Positions 21,960-23,420 of a stretch of DNA of 23,420 bases are shown in pieces. Source of the DNA: Clostridia bacterium (GTDB taxonomy: Bacteria; Bacillota; Clostridia; Oscillospirales; CAG-272). A program made the translations under genes and the position numbers. The number at the start of each line of letters is the position of its first letter. The stretch's first letter is position 1. The notes under the pieces are model-generated. The model did not search any database. It was not told the origin of the DNA and worked only from the letters and a program-made list of their open reading frames with translations. The stretch is from contig JAFNZX010000083.1 of the NCBI GenBank assembly GCA_017382615.1, positions 1 through 23,420 of the forward strand. The letters run 5' to 3'.

Positions 21960-22598
21960 TTACGCCTCAAACTTTTCCAGAGCCTTGAATACAAGAGCGG
22001 TCGTATCAGCGACCTCCTCCTGACCTTCTACAGTAAGCAGGATTCCCTTCTCTGCGTAGAATTCCTTCAGGGGCTCGGTTTGAGCGTGGAACGTCTTAAG
22101 TCTGTTAATTACAGTTTCTGCTGCGTCGTCCGCTCTGGTATAAAGAGCAGCGCCGCACTTGTCACAAACGTCAGCAGTCTTAGGCGGAATATACAGGACG
22201 TGATAGGATGCGCCGCAGGAGCAAACTCTGCGTCCGCTCATTCTCTCAACGATCTTCTCGTCTGCAACCTCAATGCTCAATACAGCATCGATGTGTACGC
22301 CCATATCCTCCAGAGCCTGTGCCTGGGGAATGGAACGGGGGAAACCGTCCAGGATAAATCCGTTCTTACATGCGTCTGTCGAAAGATATTCCTTGATAAT
22401 ACCAATGACAACTTCATCGGGAACCAGCTTGCCTGCGTCCATATAGCTCTTAGCCGACAGACCAAGCTCGGTCCCTGCCTTGATTGCACCGCGCAGAATG
22501 TCGCCGGTTGCAATTGCGGGGATATTGAATTTTTCCGAAATTCTCGCGGATTGGGTACCTTTGCCCGCTCCGGGAGCGCCCATTAAAATCAAATTCAT
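21960..22598 (-). CDS. adk: Adenylate kinase with zinc-type lid
   Basis: Catalyses AMP + ATP to 2 ADP. The 212-residue protein has the P-loop GAPGAGKGT (7-15), the AMP-binding TGDILR, DGFPRS (84-89) and a long lid domain. The lid has four cysteines, C126, C128, C145 and C148 (RRVCSCGASYH...VCDKCGAAL), as in zinc-containing Gram-positive enzymes, but the first pair is CxC instead of the usual CxxC: one residue is missing from the first knuckle. GGAGG precedes the ATG by 7 nt. It sits between secY and map as in the spc operon of Firmicutes. Confidence 0.97.
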   Translation of the reverse strand: MNLILMGAPGAGKGTQSARISEKFNIPAIATGDILRGAIKAGTELGLSAKSYMDAGKLVPDEVVIGIIKEYLSTDACKNGFILDGFPRSIPQAQALEDMGVHIDAVLSIEVADEKIVERMSGRRVCSCGASYHVLYIPPKTADVCDKCGAALYTRADDAAETVINRLKTFHAQTEPLKEFYAEKGILLTVEGQEEVADTTALVFKALEKFEA

Positions 22599-22626
22599 GT
22601 TGTTCCTCCGGTGTGTTTATCGCCGA

Positions 22627-23420
22627 TTAGTCAAGGAAGCCCTTATAGTTTCTAAGGGTGATCTGAGCCTCGAGCTCACGTACAGTCTCCAGTGCAACAC
22701 CGACGACGATCAGCAGAGAGGATCCGCTGAATGCCAGCTCGGAGAGTGCGCCGACGAACTGCTGGTCGATCAGGGTTGTGGTTGCAGGATCCAGGTTTAC
22801 AAAGAAGTTTGCAACAATGACAAACAGCAAAGGCAGACCCGAAATAATGCAAAGGAACAAACCGCCGGTCAACGTGACTCTGTTCAGAATCTTTTTGATA
22901 TAGTCAATGGTGGGCTTGCCGGGACGAATGCCGGGGATGGAGCCACCGTTGTTTCTGATATTATTTGCTACCTCAACAGGGTTGAAGGAGATCATAATAT
23001 AGAAGTAAGAGAATGCGATGATGAGTGCGATGAAGATGACCAGATACAAGGGAGAATTGTAGTTCATAACGTCGGTCAGCTGTGCAAAGAAATCGTTGAG
23101 TCCAACGATGAAATCCTTTGCAAAGTACAGCCAGTGATCCTTGGAAGGAACAAAGGTGAAGAATGCAGCAACGGTTGCAGGCAACGCTACGATGGAGTTT
23201 GCGAAGATGATGGGCATAACGCCGCTCATGTTCAACTTCAAGGGCAGGTTGGAAGACTGACCGCCGTACATCTTACGGCCGACAACTCTCTTTGCGTACT
23301 GGATCGGAATTCTTCTTTCAGAGCCCGTGAACCATACCACGAAGCCAAACGCTGCAATGATCACTGCAACGACTGCGATGTAGATCACAACGTTGAGAAT
23401 CGTAGCGATAACAGGCTGAG
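22627..23420 (-). CDS. secY: Protein translocase subunit SecY, 5' end outside the window
   Basis: Pore subunit of the SecYEG translocon. The frame is open to the window edge, and 263 C-terminal-side residues are visible, starting QPVIATILNVVIYIAVVAV. ERRIPIQYAKRVVGRKMYGGQSSNLPLKLNMSGVMPIIFA is the conserved cytoplasmic loop between TM6 and TM7, and NPVEVANNIRNNGGSIPGIRPGKPT the loop between TM8 and TM9, both ribosome/SecA contact sites. The C-terminus follows TM10. The stop lies 28 nt before the adk start. Confidence 0.97.
   Translation of the reverse strand, partial: QPVIATILNVVIYIAVVAVIIAAFGFVVWFTGSERRIPIQYAKRVVGRKMYGGQSSNLPLKLNMSGVMPIIFANSIVALPATVAAFFTFVPSKDHWLYFAKDFIVGLNDFFAQLTDVMNYNSPLYLVIFIALIIAFSYFYIMISFNPVEVANNIRNNGGSIPGIRPGKPTIDYIKKILNRVTLTGGLFLCIISGLPLLFVIVANFFVNLDPATTTLIDQQFVGALSELAFSGSSLLIVVGVALETVRELEAQITLRNYKGFLD

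Overview
The window looks like chromosome of an endospore-forming, moderate-GC Clostridia-type Firmicute. The reasons are an mraZ-rsmH-ftsL-PBP-murE division cluster with a PASTA-type (SpoVD/FtsI-like) penicillin-binding protein, a SpoVAF-like GerA-family spore protein, a pyrophosphate-type phosphofructokinase, and the Firmicutes order secY-adk-map-infA-rpmJ-rpsM-rpsK-rpsD-rpoA-rplQ. Shine-Dalgarno sites are strong (GGAGG), and several genes probably start at TTG, GTG or CTG. No rRNA, tRNA, CRISPR array, prophage or intact transposase is visible.

Layout. (1) 1-5884, minus strand: division and cell-wall cluster. A sigma-A promoter with a 10-bp-periodic MraZ-type operator drives mraZ, rsmH, an unusually long ftsL-like gene, a PASTA PBP with its own consensus promoter and a roughly 170-nt leader, and a 3'-truncated murE. 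(2) 5946-8112: a terminator, an orphan spoVAF-like gene, then copy 1 of a hairpin-rich repeat. (3) 8113-10191, minus strand: an SDR oxidoreductase and a PPi-type phosphofructokinase with its own promoter. (4) 10252-13811, plus strand: two tandem paralogous lipoproteins with related upstream regions, a third small lipoprotein, and a strong terminator. (5) 13837-15832, plus strand: an mgtE-type Mg2+ transporter whose long leader carries a 281-bp element with 24-bp perfect terminal inverted repeats. (6) 15833-16300: copy 2 of the hairpin-rich repeat, filling the gap between two convergent genes. (7) 16303-17688, minus strand: a COG2509-like FAD-dependent dehydrogenase. (8) 17733-23420, minus strand: terminator and distal part of the ribosomal-protein/alpha operon, with secY cut by the window edge.

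The most unusual feature is the pair of repeats at 7603-8107 and 15833-16300. Each is a quasi-palindrome with two arms, and every arm carries the same three hairpins (A, B, C). Stem sequences differ between arms while pairing and loops are largely kept. The core between the arms holds a bidirectional terminator hairpin and is inverted in one copy relative to the other, between short inverted repeats. I do not recognise a named family. It looks like a non-autonomous, structure-constrained element that has come to serve as an intergenic terminator.
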